Positions 27,337 through 36,373 of a stretch of 64,000 nucleotides of DNA are shown here, one piece after another. Position 1 is the stretch's first letter; the number at the start of each line of letters is the position of its first letter. The stretch is from NCBI GenBank assembly GCA_045110475.1, contig JBGCGC010000010.1:53254-117253 (forward strand), given 5' to 3'. The notes beneath the pieces were generated by a model. It saw only the letters and a list, made by a program, of their open reading frames with translations, ran no database searches and had not been told where the DNA came from. Origin of the DNA: Granulosicoccus sp045110475. Lineage in GTDB: Bacteria; Pseudomonadota; Gammaproteobacteria; Granulosicoccales; Granulosicoccaceae. The position numbers and the translations under genes are program-made.

Positions 27337-28257
27337 ATGAATATTCTCAAAGACATGGAGCTGTTCGTCAGAATAGTTCACTGCGATGGGCTGGCAGCGG
27401 CTGGTCGAGAGCTTGGCATGACGCCATCAAGCGTGACGATGAGGATAAAAAAGCTGGAAATGCACTATCAGGTAAAGCTGCTGGCACGCACAACCCGGAG
27501 CATCAACCTTACCGATAGTGGTCGTGAATTTTATCTGGACAGCTTGAAGATGCTGGAGCACCTCGGCCAGGTGGAATCAAAGCTTACGTCATCTAACGCG
27601 ACTATAAGTGGACCACTCAGAATAACAGCCCCTTCAGACCTGGGTCGCCAGCATATCGCACCACTGATCAACCAGTTCAAAGAGGATCACCCCGATGTGA
27701 CACCATTTCTGAACCTCAGTGATTCAGTAACCGACCTGACCGAAAGCAACATAGACCTTGCCATCCGCTACGGAATAGACCCGAATAGTCAGTTAATCGC
27801 GCACAAGGTTGCCGAAAGCAGACGGGTGCTCTGTGCATCCCAAAGCTATCTGGATCAATACGGCGTACCGGAAGCACCTCAAGATCTGGCTAATCACCTT
27901 TGCTTGACGATGGTCCAGATAAGAACACCGTTATCGAAATGGTTTTTCAGTCTGCCAGACGGCGAGATATCCATCACGATCAATCCATCACGATCCTGTG
28001 ATGATGGAGCCCAGATCAGAAACTGGGCAGTCGAGGGTGCAGGTATCGCGTTAAAGTCTTACTGGGATGTAGCGATGGATTTACAAACCGGACGGCTGGT
28101 TACCCTCCTCGATGATTTCCATCCGGACTACCAAAGCAAAAAATTATCGATCGGTGCAGATTTGTACGTTGCGTATCAGGACCGCAAGTACCTCCCGAAG
28201 CGCATCCGCGAGTTCAACTCGACACTTAAAACCTACTTTCAAAACGTGCTGGGCTGA
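27337..28257 (+). CDS. LysR family transcriptional regulator
   Basis: 306 residues from the ATG at 27337 (MNILKDMELFVRIV); an upstream in-frame start at 27295 is less like the family. The HTH reads LAAAGRELGMTPSSVTMRIKKLE, and the effector domain follows from ~90 (GPLRITAPSDLGRQHIAPLI). It belongs to the common AaeR/DsdC-unlike, CrgA-like branch of LysR proteins. Its target could be the MDR reductase gene 190 bases downstream on the same strand, which is inference from position. Confidence 0.92.
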   Translation: MNILKDMELFVRIVHCDGLAAAGRELGMTPSSVTMRIKKLEMHYQVKLLARTTRSINLTDSGREFYLDSLKMLEHLGQVESKLTSSNATISGPLRITAPSDLGRQHIAPLINQFKEDHPDVTPFLNLSDSVTDLTESNIDLAIRYGIDPNSQLIAHKVAESRRVLCASQSYLDQYGVPEAPQDLANHLCLTMVQIRTPLSKWFFSLPDGEISITINPSRSCDDGAQIRNWAVEGAGIALKSYWDVAMDLQTGRLVTLLDDFHPDYQSKKLSIGADLYVAYQDRKYLPKRIREFNSTLKTYFQNVLG

Positions 28258-28449
28258 CAGGTTCGGAAATTGTCAGTCTGCTCTTGCAACAGTGTGCGTG
28301 TTTCAAAACCCTATACCCGGTCAATCGAGGCACGCTCTGTCAAAACCAATCCTCACAAAGCTATTAATGGTTAAATCAGTAGCTAGCGCATCTTTATAGC
28401 GACAGACTCATATACTGAGCGGCATTCACCTGACTATAGATAACCACAC

Positions 28450-29439
28450 ATGCTTGCCATTGAATTGACAGGTTTCGGCATTCCGCACGAAGTATGCCGC
28501 TGCATAGACATAGACCCTCCGGATGCGCCTGGCGTAGATGAGGTTACCGTCGATAGTCTGGCCTGCCCTGTAAATCCGGCGGAAATTCTCTTGCTGGCTG
28601 GAAAATATGCCAGCAGACCCGCGTTACCATACCGACCGGGTATAGAGGGTGTCGCGCGGGTCACAGCCATCGGAGCCAACGTCACGTCAGTCAACGTTGG
28701 TGACAAGGTAATAAGCCTTGGACGCCAGAACTGGGCGCAATCACTCAACCTGCCCGCCTCTGATGTTATAGCGGTGCCTGAACAGGCAGATACACTGCAA
28801 CTGGCTATGTTGAAAGTTAATCCGGCAACCGCGTTGTTGATGCTCACTCAATACTGCCAGCTCAAGGCCGGATCCTGGGTAGTTCAGAACGCTGCCAACT
28901 CCGGTGTGGGGCACGCACTCATTCAACTGGCTAAAGCCAGTGGTTGGCGCACTGTGAATGTCGTCAGACGTGAAGAGCTGGTAGCACCACTTTTGGCTGC
29001 AGGCGCTGACGCTGTACTGGTTGATGGTGACGATCTGGGCGAGCGATGCAACGCAATCACGGGGAATGATCCGGTTGAGCTTGCCATCGACGCCATAGCA
29101 GGCTCAGCAACAACAAGACTGGCAAATTGCTTGTCGGATGGTGGAACAGTTGTCACCTACGGCCTTTTATCAGGCGCTCCATGTCAGGTGACCCCCGACC
29201 AGGTTATCTTCCGCAGTATTACGCTCACCGGCTTCTGGTTGGCTAAATATCTGTCTGGTATGCCTCGCGGTAAATTGCTGGAGCAATATGACGCTCTCGG
29301 CGGGATGGTTGCCGACGGTATCCTGAGTACGCCGGTTGAAGCTACCTATAGACTGGAAGATATCAACACTGCACTGGAACATGCCGCACGAGGCAGCCGT
29401 AGCGGAAAAATTCTGCTCACACCCAACGGCGCCGTGTAG
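28450..29439 (+). CDS. Medium-chain (MDR) zinc-independent oxidoreductase, enoyl-reductase (MECR/ETR)-like
   Basis: 329 residues. GroES-like N-terminal domain with CPVNPAEILLLAGKY and the YRPGIEGVARVTAIG turn; Rossmann domain with VVQNAANSGVGHALIQLAK as the NADPH loop and VVRREEL after it. The catalytic-zinc residues of alcohol dehydrogenases are missing, as in quinone and trans-2-enoyl-CoA/ACP reductases; the motif set is closest to MECR/ETR-type. The 3' end overlaps the convergent oxidase gene by 23 bases. Confidence 0.87.
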   Translation: MLAIELTGFGIPHEVCRCIDIDPPDAPGVDEVTVDSLACPVNPAEILLLAGKYASRPALPYRPGIEGVARVTAIGANVTSVNVGDKVISLGRQNWAQSLNLPASDVIAVPEQADTLQLAMLKVNPATALLMLTQYCQLKAGSWVVQNAANSGVGHALIQLAKASGWRTVNVVRREELVAPLLAAGADAVLVDGDDLGERCNAITGNDPVELAIDAIAGSATTRLANCLSDGGTVVTYGLLSGAPCQVTPDQVIFRSITLTGFWLAKYLSGMPRGKLLEQYDALGGMVADGILSTPVEATYRLEDINTALEHAARGSRSGKILLTPNGAV

Positions 29440-32422
29440 GTCCTTGAAGACACCTCATCAGCCACAAGCAAAGTAGCGAGAATGTCAGACTGGCCGAGGT
29501 GGCACCACTTGAAAATTTTGGTGCCGGCGCGGCGCTTACTACAGGAATCGCAGAGGTATCGACTGCATCCGGACGCACAATCGGCACGGCCGTTGATCCG
29601 CTATTTACAATGCCTGGCTCATCAGCGCTCGGCGTATTGATGACGGGCACATCGCTGGCAGGCAAGTCGACAGCAGGCGCATCAACAACAGGACTATCGT
29701 TAGCAGGCAGTTCAACTTCAACTGGAGGCCCATCAACGTCGGATTCATCAACAACCGGCTCAGTAATGTCCGGCACAACACTGTCCGGCACATCCAACAC
29801 GGAAAGGTCGACAAACAGTGATTGAGAAGGTGTCGACCGAAGGCGATCATCGTCAACTGCAACGACTCTGTAAGTATATTGCGTTGCCGGTTGTAACGAA
29901 CTATCGACATAACTGACGCCTTCTCGCGTATCCAGAAGTACGTCGTCTCTGTAAATTTCGTAGCCCGCAACAAAGCCGTTGTCTATCGACCGTTCCCAGA
30001 TGAGTTCCAGCGATGTCTCTGAGTATTTAAAGACTCTCAAGTAGGACGGTGCAGTGGGAATTTCTGGGTGATATAGCGCATCGAGATCCGGGTTTGGATC
30101 AGGCAGAGTGAGGATGGGATGAGCAACGCTTGCCACCGATCGGTTCTGCTGTGTATCGACGGCGACTATCTGATAAGTATAACGCTGCGCCGGTTGTAAA
30201 CCCTTGGCGAAATGAGGTGAACCGCTTTCAACCGCAATCAGTCGACCATCCCGAAATATCTCATAATGGACGATCACGTCGTCGTTGTCAGGCATATCCC
30301 AGTAAATCTCGGCATCAGTCGAGCTGCGGAGCGCAGCTCTGACATTTAACGGTGTGGCGGGTAGAGACAGAGACGGGTTGACTACAGGGATTCTCGGCAG
30401 ATTGCTGGCATCATCAATGTGAGCCACGAGACTGTAGTCAACACGCTCTCGGCCATGGACTCCGATATACCAGGTGGTGTTTTCAGTTGCACGCCCCGTA
30501 CACAACTTGGTACCAGATTGGTCAGTGCGTGAGACACAGGCAAATTGTCCTTGCCCAGCGTCTGACAATGTCGGGTATTCACCGGCATTCAGTACCAGAT
30601 CGATATTTTCTGACTCGCCGTGGAGGTACACCGTCAAGGCATGATCACCCGTTGCGTCAATCGCATAGTAATCCCAGCGATTCTCTCGAACAGTCTTCAC
30701 AACAACTTCATTTTCTTTGATCAACGGTTGACCTATTTGCAGGATCTGCCCAACCGATGGAGTGCCGTTTGTGTCAATGACATAGAGCAGGTAGTGTCCC
30801 GGTGGCGCGATTTCACGGTTCTCCGGTGCCGTTATCAGCAGAGTGTTGTTTTGCGAGCGGAAAGATACGGGAATTAGCCGCTGGTCCTGATTTTGAGAAT
30901 GTGTTACCGACCCCAGTTTAATCAAATGCGCCTTTTTCACAGCGTAGGCATCATCAGACCGAACGACAAATGAGTCCCCATAATTCACCTGTTCGGGCAA
31001 TTTTTCAAGCTCAGGACGTTGAGCTGGGTTGCCGTTGTCATCAAAAAGATAGGGGGGCGAGAATATCTCGGCATTTTGTTCGTGGTAACCCGCATCACCG
31101 CAAACGCCGCAGTAACCACCGCCGGCACTGAGCACACGTCCATCCGGTAGCAGTAATGCGATAGAGTGATATTGGCGGGTGATTGGCATGTCTGCCATAG
31201 GCTCCCAGAGCCCGGTGGCTGGACGCCAGAGCTCCGGTGTCAACGCACCACTATTGAGATCAATGAGATCTGCACCGCTGAAATTGCCGCCCGAGGCCAA
31301 CACGCTGCCGTCGGCAAGAATAGTCAGGTTATGTTGGCGGCGTCCGATAGATAATGGTGCGGTGGGAGTCGTTGTCTGAGTTGACATATCGACCACCACT
31401 GATGAAGCAAGTGAATCTCCGCCACCCACTACCAAAGCCTTGTCGATATCAAAGAGTGCGTAGCTGCCATAGCCTCGATAAGGTATTGCATCGCGCTCGG
31501 GACCGGCACTCCAGAGCCCGCTGGCTTCGGTGGATAACGTGCTCAGGCTATTGTGCGGGCCGAGGTACATGACATCACCCGAACTGGTGGCCTGTAGCCA
31601 CGAATAATCACCACTCAAGGTGAACGGCACACTAATCGGTAAATCGCGCCACTGCTGGTTGAACTTGAACACCTCCGCAATGGGTCTGGGTGAGTAGGTT
31701 CCACCGAAGGTGAGCATTTCGCCATTTGACAAGGCGGCTACCGAGGAGTACCAGCGTGGTGCTGACAGACTGTCCGCCTGCGTCCAGGTATTTGTCCAGG
31801 GGTCGTAGACACTGGAATTTGACAAGGGCCCATTGCGCCCTTCCCGCCCGCTGTCTCCGCCGGCAAATAAAACTCTTCCATCCCACAGATGAGCAGAACC
31901 GGCGCAGAACAAATCCGCCTGAGTATCATTATTAGTCGGGATGTGGTCACCTGTAGCAGGATCCCACACGGTCACGCGGGTGGTGTAATTCTCGGTCGTA
32001 TGAGGGTCATCGTCGAAATCATCAGGCGTGGCATCCCATGCCATGACTCGCCCGGTGGGGAGCAAAGCCGCATGCACGGCCAGAACTGGCCAGTCGATGA
32101 CGTCCGACCAGCGTCCATATTGACCTGCATTGACACGATTGCCAGGAACAGAGACCAAAGGCAGACCCGATACCGCCGGCAAACTCGGCTGATCCGTCTG
32201 CGCGGGCGCGCTGGTCCATGTGTTTCCAGACGTTCGTGATGGGGATGTGCTTGTATTTCTACTGGCTATATTATGAGCGCCATCATGCGCCAGCGCATCA
32301 CTTGCTGACGCGACCAGCGTGCAGCCGAGTACTGCTGCGACCAACACACACAACGAGCTTTGCAACTTTCCTGAACAGGCCTTTATGGCCTGCGTGGTGT
32401 TTCTATTGAACGTATACAGCAT
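29417..32422 (-). CDS. Secreted galactose/glyoxal oxidase-like copper radical oxidase with two FN3 domains
   Basis: 1001 residues. Signal peptide (to ~45), Ser/Thr linker, then a kelch propeller (about 105-460) with the residues that build the tyrosyl-cysteine copper centre in AA5 enzymes: Cys173 (FCAGSAHLWDGRVLFAGG), Tyr225 (PRWYSSVAAL), Tyr418 and His419 (RQYHSIALLLPDGRV), and His543 in the following early-set domain (PPGHYLLYVIDTNG). After ~570 come a pre-peptidase-like segment, two fibronectin type III domains (about 690-775 and 790-875), a Val/Pro/Asp-rich linker and a C-terminal hydrophobic segment ending in basic residues, which looks like a sorting or anchor signal. The enzyme would oxidise alcohol or aldehyde groups of sugars or glyoxal-type compounds to give hydrogen peroxide outside the cell. 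Substrate is not determined. Confidence 0.86.
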   Translation of the reverse strand: MLYTFNRNTTQAIKACSGKLQSSLCVLVAAVLGCTLVASASDALAHDGAHNIASRNTSTSPSRTSGNTWTSAPAQTDQPSLPAVSGLPLVSVPGNRVNAGQYGRWSDVIDWPVLAVHAALLPTGRVMAWDATPDDFDDDPHTTENYTTRVTVWDPATGDHIPTNNDTQADLFCAGSAHLWDGRVLFAGGDSGREGRNGPLSNSSVYDPWTNTWTQADSLSAPRWYSSVAALSNGEMLTFGGTYSPRPIAEVFKFNQQWRDLPISVPFTLSGDYSWLQATSSGDVMYLGPHNSLSTLSTEASGLWSAGPERDAIPYRGYGSYALFDIDKALVVGGGDSLASSVVVDMSTQTTTPTAPLSIGRRQHNLTILADGSVLASGGNFSGADLIDLNSGALTPELWRPATGLWEPMADMPITRQYHSIALLLPDGRVLSAGGGYCGVCGDAGYHEQNAEIFSPPYLFDDNGNPAQRPELEKLPEQVNYGDSFVVRSDDAYAVKKAHLIKLGSVTHSQNQDQRLIPVSFRSQNNTLLITAPENREIAPPGHYLLYVIDTNGTPSVGQILQIGQPLIKENEVVVKTVRENRWDYYAIDATGDHALTVYLHGESENIDLVLNAGEYPTLSDAGQGQFACVSRTDQSGTKLCTGRATENTTWYIGVHGRERVDYSLVAHIDDASNLPRIPVVNPSLSLPATPLNVRAALRSSTDAEIYWDMPDNDDVIVHYEIFRDGRLIAVESGSPHFAKGLQPAQRYTYQIVAVDTQQNRSVASVAHPILTLPDPNPDLDALYHPEIPTAPSYLRVFKYSETSLELIWERSIDNGFVAGYEIYRDDVLLDTREGVSYVDSSLQPATQYTYRVVAVDDDRLRSTPSQSLFVDLSVLDVPDSVVPDITEPVVDESDVDGPPVEVELPANDSPVVDAPAVDLPASDVPVINTPSADEPGIVNSGSTAVPIVRPDAVDTSAIPVVSAAPAPKFSSGATSASLTFSLLCLWLMRCLQGPTRRRWV

Positions 32423-32805
32423 GGCGAACTTGGCTATTGTTTTGATCAGCCTCAGGTACGGTGTCTTCGCGCACCCTGTTGCTGATGTGGCTATCCTGCC
32501 GTGACATGTTGATTTCCTATCCGACGATCCAAACCGTACCGTATATTGTGGATCATGGATGTGCGATGTAAAGTTTATTAATTTGAATTGTTATATAGAT
32601 CACAATGTGCCAACCCGTATGTGAATTCTTGCTGTCTGCGTCGATTGATAACGTTCGAACAACAAACCCGAAATAAAGTTCATCGAACTACTGCACAATT
32701 GCACCTACAACAACTCAGATATCGTGCGTCACGCAATTTCAAATTGAAAACTGCTGGTGAAACGCACTGCGCTTAGGCCAGTTCACAAGTTCTGTTCAAC
32801 TTTCG

Positions 32806-32835
32806 CTTGAATGCAAAAACCTTGAATGCAAAAAC
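32806..32835. repeat. 15-base perfect tandem duplication
   Basis: CTTGAATGCAAAAAC occurs twice without spacer in an intergenic region. Same period as the duplication at 16905-16934, but unrelated in sequence. Confidence 0.85.
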
Positions 32836-33027
32836 AATGGCTGAGGTCTCTGGACCATGATCAATAGGCAGTTATCTATACCTGTTGGTTATACCAACGA
32901 TCAACTTACTTGTATGTCCCGCAACACGAGTATGTCGACGATAAGATGACAAGTAAACGCCAGCGCCTTAGCATCGCGCATGTGTACCGACGATGTTTTT
33001 TGCCTCGCAGCGACTTAGTCCAGGCTC

Positions 33028-33051
33028 GGAGCCTGCACGGCCGGAGGCTCC
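33028..33051. repeat. Stem-loop / REP-like repeat copy 3
   Basis: Arms GGAGCCT (33028-33034) and AGGCTCC (33045-33051) around a 10-base GC-rich loop, followed by TAGG, so both ends of the REP-like unit are present but the middle differs. It lies 47 bases past the flagellin stop. No T-run follows, so an intrinsic terminator is not supported. Confidence 0.6.
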
Positions 33052-33097
33052 TAGGCTGATATTGACTCGGCATGGCAAACTCAGACTGACGAGACCA

Positions 33098-33907
33098 CTA
33101 TTCCAAAAGCTGCCTGACGTTTTGCGAAGACACGTTGGCCTGTGACATCGTGGCGGTACTCGCTTGTTGAACTATCTGAGAACGAACCAATACAGCCGTT
33201 TCCATTGCGAAATCGGTATTGCTAATGCGGCCACGGCCGGCAGACTTATGCTCAGCACCTTTCTGCAGGTTTTCAATGACTGACTCGAGTTGCTGTTGCA
33301 CGGCATCAAAATCCGCCCGTGAGTCTGATATTTCAACGATCCTTGTATCGACTGCTTCAACTGCTGCGAGGGCTGCTGAAATCGTGCTGATATGGGCTTT
33401 GACGGGATTCACCTGTATTGTCTCCAGAGATAAAATGTTCGCCTCATCGGTGCTGGACCCAACCTGATAGTCAATAAAGCCGCCGTCGGTCGCAAGGACA
33501 CGCTTTCCGTTAAAACTCGTCGACGATGCAACCCGGGCAATATCGCTATTAAGCGACTTGAACTCTGAGTCAAGTGAGTCGCGCTCGATTGCCGCGTTGC
33601 CACTACCAGCAGACAGCAGAGCCAGTTCGCGCATGCGCTGAAGTAGATCACCGATTTTCTGCAGACCACCCTCCGCTATCTGTGCCATCGAAATTCCTTC
33701 ACTGGCATTTCTGATCCCCGAATTCAGGGTACGTAAACTTGCATTAATACTTTTAGCGGAAGGCAGAGCAATGGCGTCGGTTGTGGGCATGTTGAGGGAA
33801 GCGTCAGAGCCGCTTCGTTGCATGAATTTGCCGCTTTGCTCTTTTGATGAGTCCGGATTTTTCTGGACTCTCATGGACGTCATTCTGGTATTAATTGTCT
33901 GCGGCAT
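33098..33907 (-). CDS. Divergent orphan flagellin
   Basis: 269 residues. The C-terminal half of the D0/D1 region is flagellin-like: NSDIARVASSTSFNGKRVLA, then ISNTDFAMETAVLVRSQIVQQASTATMSQAN and NVRQLLE at the end. The N-terminal region keeps GISMAQIAEGGLQKIGDLLQRMRELA, but the first ~60 residues (MPQTINTRMTSMRVQKNPDSS and a Ser/Lys/Gln-rich stretch) differ from the usual conserved N-terminus. The variable D2/D3 part is absent. An AGAGGATG ribosome site precedes the ATG. No other flagellar gene is nearby. It may be a minor filament protein or a decayed paralogue. Confidence 0.8.
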   Translation of the reverse strand: MPQTINTRMTSMRVQKNPDSSKEQSGKFMQRSGSDASLNMPTTDAIALPSAKSINASLRTLNSGIRNASEGISMAQIAEGGLQKIGDLLQRMRELALLSAGSGNAAIERDSLDSEFKSLNSDIARVASSTSFNGKRVLATDGGFIDYQVGSSTDEANILSLETIQVNPVKAHISTISAALAAVEAVDTRIVEISDSRADFDAVQQQLESVIENLQKGAEHKSAGRGRISNTDFAMETAVLVRSQIVQQASTATMSQANVSSQNVRQLLE

Positions 33908-34343
33908 GATTCCATCCTCTTTTGGAAGTCATTTCAGAATTTAAGATGTACCCTCTGGTTAATTACGCTAGCGTTGTCTGCGAGGAGCGATGGCACCCAG
34001 GCCGCTCTGACTTTCGAGCGCAAGTAACTTTTGCAAACAAGTCCCGGATGACTACAAGCCGGCGGCAGAACGGCTGCGTTTTTCAGCTCTGTATTCGCGA
34101 ATGAACAACTCATTTGCATAAAGGCATTCAGCAATCTGCACGCCAATTACACGTCTGCTCATGGCGACGGTTATCTATCGCTCGCCGATCCTTTGGGTGC
34201 GGAAAAGACGAATTATGTAAATCATCGTAAACCTGTCTTACGATACGAAGCGTCCGTCACTTCTGCCAGATTCAATACGTGCTTCGCAACAGACGCAATA
34301 TTATGCATCACGCATTGAACAATGTGATGTGGTACAGATACCG
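33908..34343. other. Intergenic region, no gene seen
   Basis: A 435-base region upstream of the flagellin gene. No convincing sigma-28 promoter (TAAA-GCCGATAA) is visible, and short frames on both strands have no support. Confidence 0.5.
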
Positions 34344-35129
34344 TTACGACAGATCAGTAAGGCGTGCACGAGTATCAGAAACGCTTGCCGCAGCGGCTGC
34401 GGCGAGTAACCGAACATCGTTGAGCAAGGTGGTGAGATTGAACCCTTGCGCCAAAGCATTAGCCGCGTATTCCGAGCTTCCACAGTGCAGACAGGCCCGA
34501 ATGCCAGCAGACTGAGCCGCCTTGCGTATCTTGTCTATAACTGCCAGCATCTCTTCTTCCTGTCGATCGAACCCCGGTGGAAGCCGGCCATCGGTAACGC
34601 TGATCGTTAAATCAGCAGGGCCGATATACAAACCATCCAGACCCGGTGTTGCAGCAATTTCTTCAAGGTTACTGACAGCTTCAGCCGTCTCGATCATCGC
34701 AAGGCAGAACACTTCGCTATTGGCCTGGCTTGCGTAGTCACTCCCGGCGGAGAAAATTGCGCGCGTAGGGCCGAAGCTACGAGTCCCATGTGGCGGATAA
34801 CGGCAATAGGAAACCAGCTGCTCAGCCTGCTCACGCGTGTTAACCATGGGACAGATGATCCCGTAAGCGCCGGTGTCCAGGGCTTGCATGATCGTTGCCG
34901 GGTCGAGCCAGGGCACGCGCACAATCGGTGTAACGCCACTGGCGCGAATAGCCTGCAGCATGGTAATAGCTGTACCGTAGTCGATGATGCCATGTTGCAT
35001 ATCAACAGTGATGCTGTCGTAGCCTTGTGCAGCCATAATTTCTGCAGTCAGGGAATTACCTACGGATAGCCATCCATTCAGTACGGGTTGCCCATTGTCC
35101 CATAGCTCTTTTACACCGCATTTGATCAT
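34344..35129 (-). CDS. HpcH/HpaI-family aldolase (class II, keto-deoxy acid)
   Basis: 261 residues, a cytoplasmic metal-dependent aldolase. VDMQHGIIDYG, RVPWLDPATIMQALDTGAYGIICPMVNT, the CRYPPHGTRSFGP phosphate/carboxylate loop and LYIGPADLTIS are the family motifs. Relatives cleave 2-keto-3-deoxy acids such as 2-keto-3-deoxy-L-rhamnonate, 5-keto-4-deoxy-D-glucarate and 4-hydroxy-2-ketoheptanedioate to pyruvate plus an aldehyde. Its position beside a large sugar-acid locus suggests a keto-deoxy aldonate or aldarate. It is 158 bases from the dehydrogenase gene upstream in the same direction. Confidence 0.9.
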   Translation of the reverse strand: MIKCGVKELWDNGQPVLNGWLSVGNSLTAEIMAAQGYDSITVDMQHGIIDYGTAITMLQAIRASGVTPIVRVPWLDPATIMQALDTGAYGIICPMVNTREQAEQLVSYCRYPPHGTRSFGPTRAIFSAGSDYASQANSEVFCLAMIETAEAVSNLEEIAATPGLDGLYIGPADLTISVTDGRLPPGFDRQEEEMLAVIDKIRKAAQSAGIRACLHCGSSEYAANALAQGFNLTTLLNDVRLLAAAAAASVSDTRARLTDLS

Positions 35130-35287
35130 AGGAACGTCCTCAGCGATTTCAGGTTTGCTGTTATTGACTAACGAGGGTATCAGGCTGGCACTGTCAGCGT
35201 GATGCCGAGTATAAAAGTTCAGTTGCCGTGGATTAAAACATTAAAATTGCCTGTACCCAACAAACCTGACGATTACTGCAGCTTGTG

Positions 35288-36163
35288 TCAAGTAGACTCG
35301 TCCAATTGTTTCAGCAAGGCATCGATGACAGTATCGCGATCTATCGATGTCTTGTTTTTCAATTGACTCAGTCTCTGATAGATATCTGCCGCACCATCAA
35401 ACCAGCAAGCAGGCAGTCCACATGCATCCAGCGCAGTACCAACCTCTCGCATCTCTCCAGCAAAACGCCATGCCTTGGGCGCGCTACTGGTGCACGCTTT
35501 GTCGAGAGTTTCGGTCAGTCCGGGTTGAGATAGTGCCCATTCGTCGAGCAACGCGGATTCGACACCCTGCTCTCTGGCAAGTGCAAACTGCATCATCAGT
35601 AGCGCAGCAGAGCCTTTTGTCCAGCCCGCATAAGCCATTTTCAGCGCAGAGGCTGCACCGGCATCTGGCCCCAACACCCGCGCATCGACCAGCGTTCCAG
35701 TAAACAGATCAGCAACTGCCGGCGCCGACTTACCCGATAAATACAAACGAGTCGTTCCACTTCTGATAGCTGGAGGGCCGATGATGCCGCCATCAACATA
35801 ACTTGCTGCACCCTGTTGACTCACGATGTCATTAACGTTCCTTGACGCAACTGGAGACACCGCATTGCAGTCAATGTACAGCCCGTCAAAATCTGTCTGT
35901 TCAACTTCTCGTGCAACCTTGCAAGCCTGATCGGGAGGACATACGGAGAACAGAAAATCGCAATCGTTACACAACGCCTCCACGGTCAACTTGTCTTGAA
36001 GGCCTGATTGGTTGGCCCGGTTTGCGGTTTCGTCACTGCGCCCCTGACTTGCCCAGAAAACCGTGTGACCTGCGGAACCCACCGCTGCTGCAATAGTGAC
36101 CCCCATTTGCCCCGGGTGCAAAATACCGACGTGTTTGACGCCTGCAGCGTGTATTTGATTCAT
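35288..36163 (-). CDS. NAD(P)-dependent dehydrogenase, beta-hydroxyacid type with DUF1932 domain
   Basis: 291 residues. The Rossmann loop is GILHPGQMGVTIAAAVGSAGH, followed by YIDCNAVSPVASRNVNDI and DGGIIGPPA, as in 6-phosphogluconate/3-hydroxyisobutyrate dehydrogenases. The C-terminal part (ALKMAYAGWTKGSAALLMM) is the DUF1932 variant, in which the usual catalytic Lys region is replaced by K-M-A-Y-A-G. It probably oxidises or reduces a 3-hydroxy acid. Same strand as the downstream HpaI-type aldolase, so the two may work on successive steps of a sugar-acid pathway. Confidence 0.88.
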   Translation of the reverse strand: MNQIHAAGVKHVGILHPGQMGVTIAAAVGSAGHTVFWASQGRSDETANRANQSGLQDKLTVEALCNDCDFLFSVCPPDQACKVAREVEQTDFDGLYIDCNAVSPVASRNVNDIVSQQGAASYVDGGIIGPPAIRSGTTRLYLSGKSAPAVADLFTGTLVDARVLGPDAGAASALKMAYAGWTKGSAALLMMQFALAREQGVESALLDEWALSQPGLTETLDKACTSSAPKAWRFAGEMREVGTALDACGLPACWFDGAADIYQRLSQLKNKTSIDRDTVIDALLKQLDEST

Positions 36164-36373
36164 TTAATACTCCAGATGTCTATCTCTGCAACGGACAAGC
36201 TAACAGTGTGTCACGCTGTTAGTGACATTAAAGGTGATCGTATGTTGTGATAGTACTATGTGCTCCAGTCAATCATCAATTAGCTTACCCTGAAACATTC
36301 AGAATCTCCAACAGACAGGCCTACGGAAGCGGGTCAACGACTCTGACCCAAAAGACAGGAACCTGACATACCC

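Larger units (their letters stand above)
32423..33097. other. 675-base intergenic region
   Basis: Separates two minus-strand genes. No supported gene. It holds a 15-base tandem duplication (32806-32835) and a stem-loop with the REP-like motif (33028-33051). The part near 32540-32780 is AT-rich. Confidence 0.6.

Noticed and set aside
29499..29825. 108-codon plus-strand frame rich in Ser/Thr/Gly
   Set aside because: Antisense shadow of the low-complexity V/P/D linker of the copper-oxidase-like protein; no start signals.
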